Below, piece by piece: positions 48,287 to 59,530 of a stretch of 64,000 nt of DNA. The DNA comes from Ryuthela nishihirai (Eukaryota; Arthropoda; Arachnida; Araneae; Heptathelidae). Made by a program: the position numbers and the translations under genes. Every line of letters begins with the position of its first letter. The first letter of the stretch is position 1. Where the stretch lies: assembly GCA_038380435.1 (NCBI GenBank), contig JAWZYU010000001.1:15666001-15730000 (forward strand). The letters run 5' to 3'. The notes under the pieces were generated by a model. That model was given only the letters and a program-made list of their open reading frames with translations. It was not told the origin of the DNA and ran no database searches.

Positions 48287-48420
48287 AATCTTCTATCCAT
48301 TTCCTCGTGTTACACCTACTATTTCCGCCGTTCTGGTTACTAAGCTCCTGCAAGACGCGCACCAATGATCATGCCTTTTTTGAGGTCACTGAGATCTGAC
48401 ATTGACCAGCCATGTGGTGT

Positions 48421-48475
48421 AATTGTAGACAATTAAGTGACAGTTAATAAGTGACAATTAAGTGACAATTAAGTG
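48421..48475 (+). repeat. Short tandem repeats beside the palindrome
   Basis: gtgacaattaa and close variants (gtgacagttaata) occur about four times in a row, leading directly into the left arm of the palindrome. Confidence 0.8.
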
Positions 48476-48547
48476 ACAGGTGAAACAGCTGTGTGGTGTG
48501 GTGTAATTGTCGACAATTACACCACACCACACAGCTGTTTCACCTGT
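48476..48547. repeat. Perfect 72-bp palindrome
   Basis: The 36-base left arm, from acaggtgaaacagctg to aattgtc, is followed without a spacer by its exact reverse complement; the centre is gtcgac at 48509-48514. Symmetry ends abruptly at both sides. It lies inside the Tc1-like element. Confidence 0.97.
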
Positions 48548-48744
48548 GCCTGTGGCACTGCTGCGTGATAGCCGACATCGTATTTCTCTCCTTTATATAC
48601 CTCACATTGCAGGTGACGTCGTTCCTATGATATGCATACGGCGCGTTGAGTGTATTTCAGTCGCCGTCAGGGTTTCCCTCATTTTGATAAACCCCTGTAT
48701 ATTTGAAGTAAACGTATATATATATATAGAAACAAAATCCTTAT

Positions 48745-48930
48745 GCAGCCATGGGCTACGGAGGTCCTATCAGACTATGTAATTTTCCTCTCCAAACATA
48801 TCTGTCCTGAGCTATAGCTGCTGTATTTGGCTATTGTAGACCAATTCTAACAAGGTCCTGTTTGACATTGCTTGGCCATCTCGTCCTATGTCTTCCCCTT
48901 TTCCTGAATCGCATTTTTTTTCTAAATTTT
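48745..48930 (-). pseudogene. LINE 3' fragment
   Basis: On the - strand the translation contains a GR-R-RW-type box, then IAQDRYVWRGKLHSLIGPP followed by a stop. It matches the C-terminal end of the LINE at 1480-3053 and its 3' sequence ccatggctgc. It is a 5'-truncated copy. Confidence 0.8.
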
Positions 48931-50094
48931 AAGTCATTGAAAATTTAATAGGACAGTTTCGCTTTTTCGCAAAATTTTACTGCGAAAAGTAATTAAATAA
49001 TTCAATAGCTTATAATTTTGAAATTATGGACTTTTTTTTTACTTTTAAATATTTTTCTGCTCAGTTTTGATAAAGGGTTTGTAATGAATAATATCGATGC
49101 TAATTGACCTCCATTCCATAACTTTGCAAGTACTGAATCAATGCTATTTTAAAGCACGATTTATTCGTAGTCAATGCTAGCTATCACTTCGATAGGAAAG
49201 AACACATAACGTCAGGAAGTTGAGAAGTCGGGTTCGATCCAGCGAAAACTCAGTTCTTTCATCTAACTTTCTCAAAATTTCTAAATAGCTTGTTTTGTGA
49301 CTTGCTATTATCGAATTAGATTTCATTTGAATCTCAAATATTTGTTCTTCTTATAGAAATTGCCTCATACGTTTAAACTCGCTTTCGAAGAAAAAAAGCT
49401 AATTTTGTTTCAGTTTGTCGTCTCACTATCAGCCATTGGATTTCAACTCTTTTTGCTTTTATAGCTTAATTTTAAATTCTTTCTCAGATTTGATAGACAC
49501 TGATGATTCGCATCTTCCTAATCTCACGTTAGAGTATAGTACCCTCTATCTTTGCAAAAATCTTAGGGAATGGCAAAATTTAAACAAATATTGCAAACAA
49601 TCTTTTCATGCTAGAAATTTCGGTGATGCGGTAGTCGTCTGCTGATCAATATATTTACAGTTAGAGCATGTTTTGCAACGTTCTGCTTCTCGCACATTGG
49701 GAATTCTGCAATAGCACATTTCTTATGACGGATGTCCATGGGGGAAAAGCCATAATTAATGAATGCTAAGCAAGAGAATATATGGCAAGACGATGAAATT
49801 ATAACAATAAAGAAGTAGTAAGGAATTATATATACACTTTGCACGGTAACAATGCCGTAGAATAGGTTTTCTTACGTGAAACTATTTTCAAACATTACTT
49901 TTTGAACGGCTAAGTACAACCTAAAATCAATACATCACACTAGCATAGAGTTAAGGCAATGCAGTTAAACCAGCTCATTGCCGTTTGCAACTAAATGCCC
50001 AGTAAGTAGTATCGAGTTAGTGATAGAGCCAGGCACCAGTCGCTGAACGAATGGGGCTGTTTCAGAAACAACGGGAACCTATCCCAAAGGCACT
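48931..50094 (+). other. Intron sequence, one satellite-like unit
   Basis: Around 49560-49640, ggcaaaatttaaacaaatattgcaaac and agaaatttc resemble a diverged unit of the 292-bp satellite. A B-box-like gtcgggttcgatcc lies near 49228. No gene is seen. Confidence 0.4.
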
Positions 50095-50200
50095 AACAGG
50101 GTCTTTTAATTTCCACATCAGATCAGAATTCCCTTTGTTTTCGTGAGAACAGGGTCTTTTAATTTCCACATCAGATCAGAATTCCCTTTGTTTTCGTGAG
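50095..50200 (+). repeat. Perfect 53-bp tandem duplication
   Basis: Two identical adjacent copies begin aacagggtcttttaattt and end ttttcgtgag. No divergence is visible, so the duplication is recent or a sequencing or assembly artefact. Confidence 0.95.
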
Positions 50201-50821
50201 AACTTCTCACTTCTTATTCTCTATTCGCTCATGGCACCAAACCGTTACCGATGTACATGAGTTAAAATTTCTCTGCTAACTCCTGATAATCTCTCAGGAG
50301 AAAATGGATATGCATTGGCTTGAAATTATTTCGTACGTCGGACGGTCAAGCCAACGGTTAAGTCGTTTCTTGATTGCCCATTGAAATTTTTGTCTGTCTT
50401 CTAACAGATGTTAGATGAATTCTCATCTCCAACTACTCTGAAGATTCTCTTGTATGATTTTGAGTCCTTGTGATTTGCCCAATGGAATGTCTGTAACTCC
50501 GAGAAACAAAACAGTTTGCTTCTCGGGGTAAAAACAGTTTAATTCCTTGATCCATAGGTTGAAACTCTTGACAATGAATATGATATATTAGAAATCCTTA
50601 GAAGACGTTTATGAGATTGATTTTTACCATTTCACAGTCGAAGATGACCATTCCTCTAAATTTTGGGATCGTAGCAACAGGAACATGGGGAACAACATAG
50701 AAATTACTATAAAATGGGTGCTGTTGTCTATAGCCGATACATTTAACTCTTTAAAACTGGGGCACAGATAGAAATGTCCCAGTTGCAATTTTAAAAAAAC
50801 TACTGTTACATACATGTACAC

Positions 50822-50860
50822 ACATACATACATACATACATACATACATACATACATACA
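50822..50860 (+). repeat. (CATA)n microsatellite
   Basis: About ten cata units. The run lies directly left of a MITE-like copy. Confidence 0.92.
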
Positions 50861-50861
50861 G

Positions 50862-51076
50862 TACCGGATCAGGGGAGGAGACAAAGTGCCATTTTTTCCT
50901 ACCTTGAGAATGCTTGTAAGGGTAATGGAGGCCAAAAACGAACAAACTGGTGCATATTTCACGCATTTTTCAAGAAATTTCTTTAAAACTTCAAAAAAGA
51001 AAGTAAAAATGGTACACTGCTGTAGAAATTCAGTCTCTTGGTCTCCGTCTCCGTTTATTATTTTATATCCGGGCCT
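50862..51076 (+). mobile_element. MITE-like family, copy 3
   Basis: Starts gtaccggatcagggg, contains cacgcatttttcaagaaatt, and ends tatccgggcct. Inserted at the (CATA)n run. Confidence 0.75.
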
Positions 51077-51113
51077 GCATGCATATATATATATATATAA
51101 ATACATATACAGG

Positions 51114-51497
51114 GTTATGTTGGTTTGTTTTACGTGAAAGCGGTACTTTTTTGCACACAATCGGCTAAATGGCCAGATCATAAGGACACCGAGGGTTCAG
51201 AGCAGGTTGGGGGAGATTACCTGCTAGATAGCTGTTAGGAGACAGATGGTATCTCCCGTCAAGGCTATCCAGAATGTTCTTTAACGTAAGAGAAGAACAG
51301 GGTATGTCTCTCCTCCACATGGGGACAGCGTATCCCACGAACCGCGGCCTTTCCAAGCCCATCGGTATCCCCTACTGATAGAGGTCAGAGCGTCGAGTTT
51401 TCCGGAGATAAATCTCAACGCTGGACCAATCAGGTCTCGAATCTGGGAACTGCAGATTACAACCCTGGTGCTCTACAGACTGAGCCATACCCACTCC
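51114..51497 (-). mobile_element. tRNA-derived SINE, main family, older copy
   Basis: Family order is kept (ttttgcacacaatcggctaa, ctcccgtcaagg, gttctttaacgt, then the inverted tRNA-like head ending tgagccatacccactcc), with many substitutions and small deletions. atacat flanks both sides. Confidence 0.85.
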
Positions 51498-51526
51498 ATA
51501 CATCCATAATAGATGCATACATATAG

Positions 51527-51780
51527 GTGCAGATCTACAAAAAGAAACGAGGGGAGGGGGCAAGAAATAAAGCCGAAAAAATGTGAAAGTGGGTGCCAAG
51601 AGACTGGAATTTCAATGCAGTATAACATTTCCCTCTCCGTTTTACAGGTTTTTAAAAAAATGTTTTGAAAAATGCATCAAATGTAAATGTTTAATAATGT
51701 TTTGCCTCTTTTACCTTTACTAGTATTCTGAAGGGGGAGGGATACATTGCTCCCTTGTCCCCCTTCCCTAGATCCGGCCC
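51527..51780 (-). mobile_element. MITE-like family, copy 4
   Basis: Inverted relative to the others: the right end is ccctagatccggccc and the left end agatctac. The shared block lies near 51660 as tttgaaaaatgcatcaaatg. Confidence 0.75.
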
Positions 51781-51844
51781 TCCATACATGTGTGGATGAA
51801 TCCATCCATCCATACATACATATCCAACAAGACTCTGCAATCAA

Positions 51845-51975
51845 TTAAATTCACCAAGCACATCTATCCTGAACTACTGCTGTTGCACTTGGCCACTGCA
51901 GGTCAATTCTAACAAGTTCTTTTTCGACGTTCTCAATCCCTCGCATTCCAGATCTCTTTTTCTGATGCCCCATAT
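51845..51975 (-). pseudogene. LINE 3' fragment
   Basis: The - strand translation contains ELVRIDLQWPSAT and VVQDRCAW, matching the C-terminal box of the LINE at 1480-3053 (DLIRIGVQWPDAV and AQDRLAW). It is truncated at both ends. Confidence 0.7.
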
Positions 51976-52280
51976 GAATATTGATTCTACAACAGCATAG
52001 AAAAACTGTAGTTGCTATATAAACATCTTTTTTTAAATGAATTCAGTGGATATTGAATGTAAATAACTAACATGGTTTTTTCCATTGATTAAAAATATTT
52101 CACTTCAGCAGAAATTTAAATTATTATCACTGAACCACTGCACAAACGTTATATTTAAAGGTGAAAATATAGCGAATAATTTCGTAATCACATTCAATGT
52201 CCTGCATGTATTGAAGAAATGTAGTAATTTTATCTTGTCAGTTTTTCCACCTCAAACTGAGGATCTCCAATCCATTCCAG

Positions 52281-52385
52281 ATGCGTGATCTGACCCATGA
52301 GAATCTTGTACGCTTTGTGGGGCTAAGCATAGAAAGTCCGAATTTTGCAATTCTCTCAGAACTCAGTCCTCGAGGGAGCCTTCAA
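52281..52385 (+). CDS. Receptor guanylate cyclase, kinase homology domain exon 4
   Basis: Internal exon of 105 bases, 35 codons in phase 0, acceptor attccag and donor caa|gtaagt. The translation begins MRDLTHENLVRFVGLSIESP, then NFAILSELSPRGSLQ. The pattern H-x-N-L-x-x-F-x-G followed by a strand ending in E, then S-P-R-G-S-L, is the hinge between the lobes of the kinase homology domain and is highly conserved in receptor guanylate cyclases. The preceding intron, at 17601 bases, is the largest in the window and is packed with mobile elements. Confidence 0.95.
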
Positions 52386-52688
52386 GTAAGTGGCCTTCAT
52401 TTCCTAATACTATTTCCATTTATTGACAAATTTGCGCCTTTGGCAAATGAATATAATTAATTTAGTTCCTGTGCAGTGTTCCCTGTACAGGAGAGACATC
52501 TTCTGCACACTAAAGAATACACTGGATGGTCTTCATGAGAGTCGTTTCATCATCTCGTAGTAGTTGCTCACTAACTTTATAGAGGGTTCTTGTGATCTGG
52601 CATTTTAGTCTATATTGTTCTAAAAAGTTCTCCTCAGTGATCAAGAAACCAAAATCGAGGTATTTTAGTAGCATTGCAATTTTGATGC
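52386..52688 (+). other. Intron sequence with a trace of the main SINE
   Basis: Near 52500-52550, ctgcacactaaagaatacac and tggatggtcttcatgag match the central part of the main SINE. No gene is seen. Confidence 0.45.
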
Positions 52689-53384
52689 TGTCGTGTCCCT
52701 TTAATGTGTTTTATTATTGTACCTATTGTTATTGTATATATTCATGTTATAAGTGTATTTCTTGAAGTATCTTGAATGGGAATGTGACTCATTAGTTGTG
52801 ATTCGGGGCCAAGTTGGGCTGCTTTCCATATGGTTGAAAACCGAAAGCCAGCAAATGGTTTTGTTGTACTACCATCACTAGCCGGAGATGAGCGATGAGG
52901 AAATGAACATGCAGACTGAGTGTTGTTGACAAAAGGAGAGGTCGTTGGTTTTAGTGCGTCGAAGTAACGTAACTCCTTCTCGGGAACCCTAAAGGAGCAG
53001 GATTCAATTCTATGTGAACCAGGATACGATTTGGTGTGAACCAGGGTTCGGTTCTGTGTGAACCAGATGGTATAGACAGGGATTAAGATATCCTCTCATC
53101 GGGTTTTGAGGTCTGTAAAGCGATTTCTGTAAAGTACAAATTTCCACCTCATCAAATGAATGCCTGTAGAAGTGAAAGAGCATTCAGATTCAATTAAGCT
53201 GATAAAGAGAAAGTCTATAAGAAAATCTATAAAGCCATTTCATTCTGAGAAATCTTAAGTGTAGCTAAGGCCCACAGAATCGAACACTTTCCCATATATA
53301 CAGACGTACTGTATGTGTTAATGTAAATAAACAGTGTCGTCCTCTACTATGGTGCATTCGTTTATTTCAGCTTCCTACACGACA
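52689..53384 (+). mobile_element. Candidate solo LTR, 696 bp
   Basis: Starts tgtcgtgt and ends acacgaca, an 8-base inverted terminus of TG...CA type. It contains AATAAA near 53326, close to the right end, and a short internal repeat gtgtgaaccag at 53010-53070. No target duplication, primer binding site or retroviral-type genes are seen nearby, so a solo LTR is the simplest reading but not a proven one. Confidence 0.4.
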
Positions 53385-53450
53385 TTTAGCACAGCCGTGA
53401 TTAAACGTGCATTCTGAAGCACACCGAATCACGGGTGTATGGCTGTTTGT

Positions 53451-53835
53451 TGTTGGTTGTTTTACCTCTGAGCGGCACTTTTTTGCACACCATGGGCTAA
53501 ATGGCCAGGTCACATGGACCCCGAAGTCTCAGAGAAGGTTGGGGGGAGGGGACCCACTGGAACAACTGTTGGGAGACAGATGGTAGCCTTCCGTCAAGGC
53601 CATCCAGCGTGTTCTTTAACGTGCACATGGTATGGCTTTCCCGCACACGGGCCCACGGCTTAACGTCCCATCCGACGGACGGCGGACTTTCCAAGCCCAT
53701 CGGTGTCCCCTACTGACCGTGGGCAGGGCGGAGAGTTTTGCGGAGATAAATCTCAACGCTGACCCAGCTGGGACTCGAACCTGGGAACTACAAATTACGA
53801 GCCTGGCGCGCTACCGACTGAGCCACCCCCGCCCC
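53451..53835 (-). mobile_element. tRNA-derived SINE, main family, well preserved
   Basis: Very similar to the copies at 26300, 29108 and 38765 along its full length, including ggtcacatggaccccgaa and the inverted head ending gccacccccgcccc. The left aaccc tail inverse is reduced to tgttggttg. gggtgt sequences near both ends hint at a diverged target duplication. Confidence 0.93.
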
Positions 53836-55255
53836 GGGTGTTTCGCCTGGTGTTTGAAGCAAACCTGCGAATCTGTGGTTTCACCTAAAATGATGGGTGA
53901 AGAGCAATTAATTGAACTAATTATTCGTCCTCTACTATAGTGTATCGGAAGAGTTTACGTTTTTCATCCTCTACGCCCACGACAGATTCTCTGACGTAAT
54001 GCCAAAGCTTAAGGAGAGTTTTCAAGAGATATGATTATACTAACTTGCGAAGAACTGATTCAGTTCCGTTAAAGAAGAGGAAAACAACTAAAATATTTTC
54101 CCTCATATTATACCAAAGTGTGAATTGTAAAAACACTAATCAGATTGAATCATATGAAATGAAAAAATTTCTTTATAAATATTACATGAGATTTTTTCGA
54201 CTTCGATCATTTCCTTTAAAAATAAGTTTTGACTGGTGTTTTAAAAAAGAATAGTAAAATCCTCTTTCTTTCGATATTCCCTTTTCAGTTCCTGAAAGGA
54301 AATTAATTTATCACAACAGAGGAATCTTAATTTTAATTCTTTTCCATTAATTACTAAGCCAGATATTTCCGCACAATCGCAAAAACATAAGGAGCCTTTC
54401 ATCATTAATCTTACAGCTTCTTTGTGTATCTTTCACCTTCTTTGTCAGTCGTATGACTTTATGTTCATTAGTCGCTAGAAAATTAAACGTCTCTTTGATG
54501 GATCTATACAATGATATTTATAGTTTTTATCGCTCTTATTGAGAAATATTTTTCTTTGCGTATTATTAATATACGTTTAATTACTTTTTTGTCAGTTCTA
54601 CAGTTTATTAACTACCGACGACAACGTTTGTGATTATCAGTTCGTTGCTGCTGAAGGCAAATGCGTTATTCAGTTTTATACTCTCGAATTATCTTCCATT
54701 TAGAAGAATGCTAGCAAGCCAACAGTTTGTATTCATATACAGCTTAAATAATGCATTCGCTAATTCCAAATGTTCCCATCATTCTACAAGTTTTATGTAT
54801 CCCATGACATCAAAATATTTCGCATCTTTAAAAGGCAAGCAAGCTTAAAAACGAAATTTTTATCATTCAACAAAGCAATGGCTAAAAATAACACTAGCGT
54901 GTTCTTTTTGTTATTATCTATTTCAGTGGTTACAACCATTGTGCCCCGAGCGTGTCCAAAGTATTCTGCGGCATTCGTAATAAATAGTAATAAGTAAGAT
55001 CAGAAATTACTCAAACATATTAAACTTCTTGAGAAACAGAATAATTGGGTACGATTGAGGCAAATGTACTCGTATAAAGCAAGAATTCGTAAATTACGCA
55101 TTGGTTTTATTATTGGGTGATACTATTTTAACTTTTTGGATCTAAGAGACATTATTGAAGTGGTTCGAAATTGGTGTTTCATGATAGAGGGTGAATGGCG
55201 AAATTGATACTGTCAATACTATAGTTTTTTCCAAAATTAAAATGCATTATCTTTG
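53836..55255 (+). other. Intron sequence, no gene seen
   Basis: cgtcctctactatagtgtat near 53929 repeats cgtcctctactatggtgcat of the candidate LTR, possibly a fragment of a second copy. The remainder is AT-rich and without recognisable frames. Confidence 0.45.
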
Positions 55256-55256
55256 G

Positions 55257-55617
55257 TGTTCAGGGAAGAAGTAAATCCAAGACTGGATGTGCCGCAAAGA
55301 AATGAATCCAGAACTAGATGTACTGCAAAGAAGTGAATCCAATACGAAGTGTGCTGCAAAGAAATGAATCCAGCACTAGATGTGCCGCAAAGTAATGAAT
55401 CTAGTACTAGGTGTGCCACGAAGCAGTGAATCCAGTTCTAGGTGTGCTGAGAAGCAATGAATTCAGTACTAGGTGTGTTGAGAAGAAATGAATCCAATAC
55501 TAGGTGGGTCGCGAAACACTCCAGTACTTGGTGTGCTCAGAAGTATTAGTAAAAAAAATAAGTATTAAATTAAATCAAAGTAATTAATCCAGTACTTAGT
55601 GTGGCACGAAGGAGTAA
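55257..55617 (+). repeat. 32-bp minisatellite, about eleven units
   Basis: The unit is approximately gaatccagtactaggtgtgc followed by cgcaaagaaat, with substitutions in most copies and gaps toward the right end. Short - strand frames here (such as 55237-55419) are repeat translations. Confidence 0.9.
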
Positions 55618-56262
55618 ATCCATTATTTAGGGTACCACTGTGTTTTCAGCGATATCTTTAATTAACGCAGAATTCAATTATCATATTTTTATATGTGTAC
55701 CATAAGTTACGTAATAATTGCAATAGCTACCTGAGGGAATTTTTTATTCTTATTTTACGAAAAGCTTACCGTATGCACGAAAACATGTTTGTTGAATGGC
55801 ACAGAATTTATTTCATGTTGCATAGTCGTGCAATAATACATTTTGAGAAATTTATCACAAATAAATATTCTCGTAATTTTTTATTGGTTTTCAAATTTTA
55901 GGTTTCAAAGTTTTCTCTCTCTGTTTTGAAATGAACTGTGGAGCATATTTTAACATTTCTCGATTTTTTTTCCCAAAAGCATTTTAAAAATGACTAAATT
56001 TTTCCGGTTGCAACAATTTTTCCGGTTGCAACATTTTGAGTTCTTAATTGAAAACTCAGCAATGAAGATACAAAGAAATGAGAGATGGATTTCAGTAATC
56101 AACATAGTTTATTTCAAATTAATTATAATTTCTACTATTGCTTATTCAATTCAGAACAGATAAACTAAAATGTTGTATAAGAGGTAAGAAAAGAGAAACT
56201 TGAATTTAGTGAATTCAAAACCATAAATATAAATATTTAATTCAAATTTCGTATTTCTATAG
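55618..56262 (+). other. Intron sequence, no gene seen
   Basis: AT-rich, with a short duplication of tttttccggttgcaaca near 55999-56036. It ends in the acceptor of the last visible exon. Confidence 0.5.
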
Positions 56263-56334
56263 GATATGTTAGAAAACGATTCCTTGAAAATTGATTGGAT
56301 ATTTAGGTACTCCATGATATCTGATATTGTTGAG
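56263..56334 (+). CDS. Receptor guanylate cyclase, kinase homology domain exon 5
   Basis: Internal exon of 72 bases, 24 codons in phase 0, acceptor tttctatag and donor gag|gtaagt. The translation starts DMLENDSLKIDWIFRYSM and ends ISDIVE. The string D-x-L-E-N-D-S, then D-W-x-F-R-Y-S, is one of the most recognisable parts of the kinase homology domain in receptor guanylate cyclases. The next expected segment, with a histidine-glycine-asparagine-leucine pattern, was not found in the remaining 7.6 kb, so the gene continues beyond the window. Confidence 0.95.
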
Positions 56335-57312
56335 GTAAGTGTTCTTTAAGCAAGCTGCTTTTACTAAAACAAAATTTTAGAAAAAGTCATTGAGACTTTT
56401 GTTGAAAAATTTAATTTGCTTTTTTGCAGACAATCCGGATTTAGGAAAATTTTCTTACTAATCAACAATAATGGCTTTAGACAGCAAATGGAAAACAATT
56501 GTCGGACTAGTTTCACTTGAAATCTCAAAAGCATTTGATTCGGTTAAACATAAACGTACCTTTAAAAATCTCGGCTATAATTTTAATCTCCCATCCTCAG
56601 CTCTTTTTGCTTAAAAATGATCTGAATAACCGTGATATCTGAGCCAAATTAGTCGCCAAATAGTAGTTAACCCTAAGGAACTTTATGTTAATGATCTCCC
56701 AGAATCCTCCGCAAACTGCGTTATTTTTATGCACGCAGATGATTTGTATTCTTTCTTTTAGTTCGAGTTCTTTCATTTCTTTAAACCAAGAAATGGAAAA
56801 TAATATTCATGATGTGGTTTATTGGGATACTAAAATTGAATTCACTGTCAAAATAAATAAAACCAATATCGTTTTTCTTTCAGCCTCAAATTCTCCCCTG
56901 CCCGATACAGATATTAAAATTAATAACATTCATATTGCAATTTCCACCTCCACGAAGTATTTAAATATAATTATATAGACAGTGCTTTTTTTCTGGCGGT
57001 ACGCAACGGTAAGCGGTACCGGCACCTTTTTTCTTAAGTTTTTAAAAATTTGCGATTTATTGACAGCAAAATGTATTATAAATATTCCGGTAGATGGTAC
57101 TATGTTCACGAACTGAATTTTCAGTTTTGCATACTCATATATAAGTTGCTACCCTGCTTTCCTGTTTCATAGGTTGACACGCAACCGGAAACAGGAAGTT
57201 GTGTTCACTTCCGATTGCTTCCAATATCAATTTATCAGTTCTATATCCACTCTGCAACAGGCAGGTGTTCGCAGGTGTTCACGTGAGTTTTGAATTAATC
57301 TAAGTTAAATCA

Positions 57313-59530
57313 GTGCAATCATTGTTCAAAATGAGTAAAATAAGTAGTTACTTTATTCCAATGAACAAAAAAAGGAAGGCTCAAGAAGCAGAAATTGTTG
57401 AATCTACTTGTCATCCTGTAAAACAGAAAATTAGCACCGAATATATACTTGGTGAAGAGGATCACCAAACCAAGACCGAAGATCCACGTGGTCAAAAGAA
57501 AGCAGATTCTGATAATGATTGGCTCGAATGTTGGACACTTTTGCAGAAAAATGACTTCTGCGAGAGAAACGAGTGCTGTATGTCAAGAATAAAATGTTGG
57601 GCTGTAAAGTGTGTTGTGATGTCGGAAGTCTTGCCGTCGATAAACAAATGTGAACGAAAATTTCAGCGGAGTGGACAAATGGTAAAATCAGTCATTTTGG
57701 AGAATCTCGCAAACAACAGTTAATATCATTAAGAAAAAAAAATATGATCATAAGGAGAGTGCAGCGCAGAAAGCGTGCCAAAAAATAAAATCTGAAGCAA
57801 AAAACGAAACATTAGAGAAAGTTTTCCTAAATACTGTCTCATAATAAAGACGTAACAGGGAAAGTGTTTCGAACCGCTTACAAAGTTGCGAGGAGAAATC
57901 AATCATTTAACAACTTTGAAGACGAAATAAATTTACAGGAACTTAACGGCCCAGACATGGGATATATTCTTCATTCTGCAAATTAACATTGTGAGCCATA
58001 TCGCAAATGAAATGAGAAAAACATTGATAGACAATATAGTGAACTCCAAGAACAAAATATCGTTACTTATTGATGAATCGACAACTGTGAGTAACAGAAC
58101 AACATTGATTATTATTGTTCGTGTAGTTCTTCCTGAACTTTCGGTTCCTGTGAGTCTTTTCCTAGATTTGATCGAATAATCAGATGTAACTGCTAGAGGA
58201 ATTCTAAACTCTTTAATTAGTCATCTTGAGTGTTTAGGGTTATCTGAAGATTACTTAAAGGAGTATTTATTGTCTGTTACTTGTGATGGTGCAGCCGTGT
58301 TGTTTAGCATGCGTAATGGTGTAAGGGGGCTAATGCAAGAGAAATTTCCTAGTGTTATTTTCGGGCATTGTGCTAGCCATCGCCTTGAATTATCTGTTAG
58401 TGACACAGTGAACAATGTGGCAGGAGTGAATCGCTTTAAGAGTTTCATGGAGAAACTTTATGTGACTTATCATGCTTCTCCTAAGAATGCTAGGGAACTA
58501 CAGGAATGTGCAGCGACTCTAGAACTTCAACTTATTAAAATTGGCAGAATTTTAAGCACTCGTTGGGTTGCATCTAGCTTTCGCACTGTTTCTGCAGTGT
58601 GGCAAGACTTTGAAGCCCTCGTCCATCACTTTCAGGAGGCAAAAGAAGACAACAAAAGAAGCAAAACAGATCGCTGTCTTTATGAAGGCCATTTAAGAAA
58701 AATAACATCATGAGAGTTTGTTCTCGATTTGGCCTTATTTGTGATGCTCTCCAATAACTTAGTGAACTAAGTCTATACTTACAAAAGAGAAATATTGAGT
58801 TGTACAAAACAGACAGGAAGATAAAGAATACAGTTCAACTTTCAAACAGCAAAGTGTGCCACACTTTACACATCATGCCACACGTACAACACTTTTCACA
58901 TCATGCCACACGTACAACACTTTTCACTTTTCATGCCACACGTACAACAAAGTGTGCCACACTTTTCTGTACTTCCCTGAAGAAAGAATTTAAAATCTTG
59001 GTCCGTACTACAATATTTCTCCTCAAAGTCAGAAGAACATGAACTTCAAAGGGATTGAATTCCACAAAAATGAAAGACACAGTCGTGCAATAAGTTCATC
59101 TGCTTTCTATAAAAGTCTGAAAGATGCTGTTGGAAAGCGTTTGCTTGGAGAAAATGATGCTGATTTGCCTGAATGTGCTAAGATTTTAGATTCCAAGTAT
59201 TGATCAGAAAATTCTTGGAAGCATCTGACATTTGGTGAAGCTGAAATTGAAAAGTTAGCACGCAAATTTCGCTTAAATGAAAGAGAAGCAGTTCGTATTT
59301 TCCGTGAATATCTTCAAGAAAATAAATCCCGGACATACTACTTCCTCTAAAGCACACTTTGGGCACAATTGCAATGTCTTCCAGTGAATGTGAAAGGGGT
59401 TTCTCTCAGATGAACTTTACAGTTACTTCATCAAGATCATCTCTGTTTGTACGGACAATGCACTGATGTTCATCAGGATAGTAGGACCTCCTCTCACTCA
59501 GTTCAACCCTAGCAAATATGTGGACTCATA
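57313..59530 (+). pseudogene. hAT transposase pseudogene (KIAA1586-like type)
   Basis: The first frame starts MSKISSYFIPMNKKRKAQ. The RNase H-like core follows: ISLLIDESTTVSNRTTLI with the first catalytic aspartate, LFLDLIE then a stop where the family continues S-D-V-T-A, VTCDGAAVLFSMRNGV with the second, and CASHRLELSVSD, a conserved C-x2-H region. Next comes ILSTRWVASSFRTVSAVW. The C-terminal dimerisation region near 59390-59450 is recognisable as GFSQMNFTVTSSRS, but stops precede and follow it. At least four lesions lie in the coding sequence, and a TE-internal repeat (ttttcacatcatgccacacg) sits at 58860-58970. Confidence 0.85.
58857..58975 (+). repeat. Short tandem repeat inside the hAT element
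   Basis: Units of catgccacacgtacaacact and gtgtgccacacttt are repeated several times, disrupting the transposase reading. Confidence 0.85.

Larger units (their letters stand above)
47390..48697 (-). mobile_element. Tc1-like DNA transposon, 1308 bp, inactive
   Basis: Ends caggagttcatcaaaataat and, inverted, caggggtttatcaaaatgag, each flanked by TA (47388-47389 and 48698-48699). The transposase is on the - strand and broken. Nearer the right end is the 72-bp palindrome at 48476-48547. Confidence 0.9.

Noticed and set aside
49220..49245. B-box-like sequence gtcgggttcgatcc, and a similar inverse near 61122
   Set aside because: No A box at the proper distance and no cloverleaf; too short to call a SINE or a tRNA.
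50624..51181. 185-residue frame on the - strand with repeated Y-V-C-M
   Set aside because: It crosses a MITE-like copy and the (CATA)n run; the repeat produces the residues and no domain is present.
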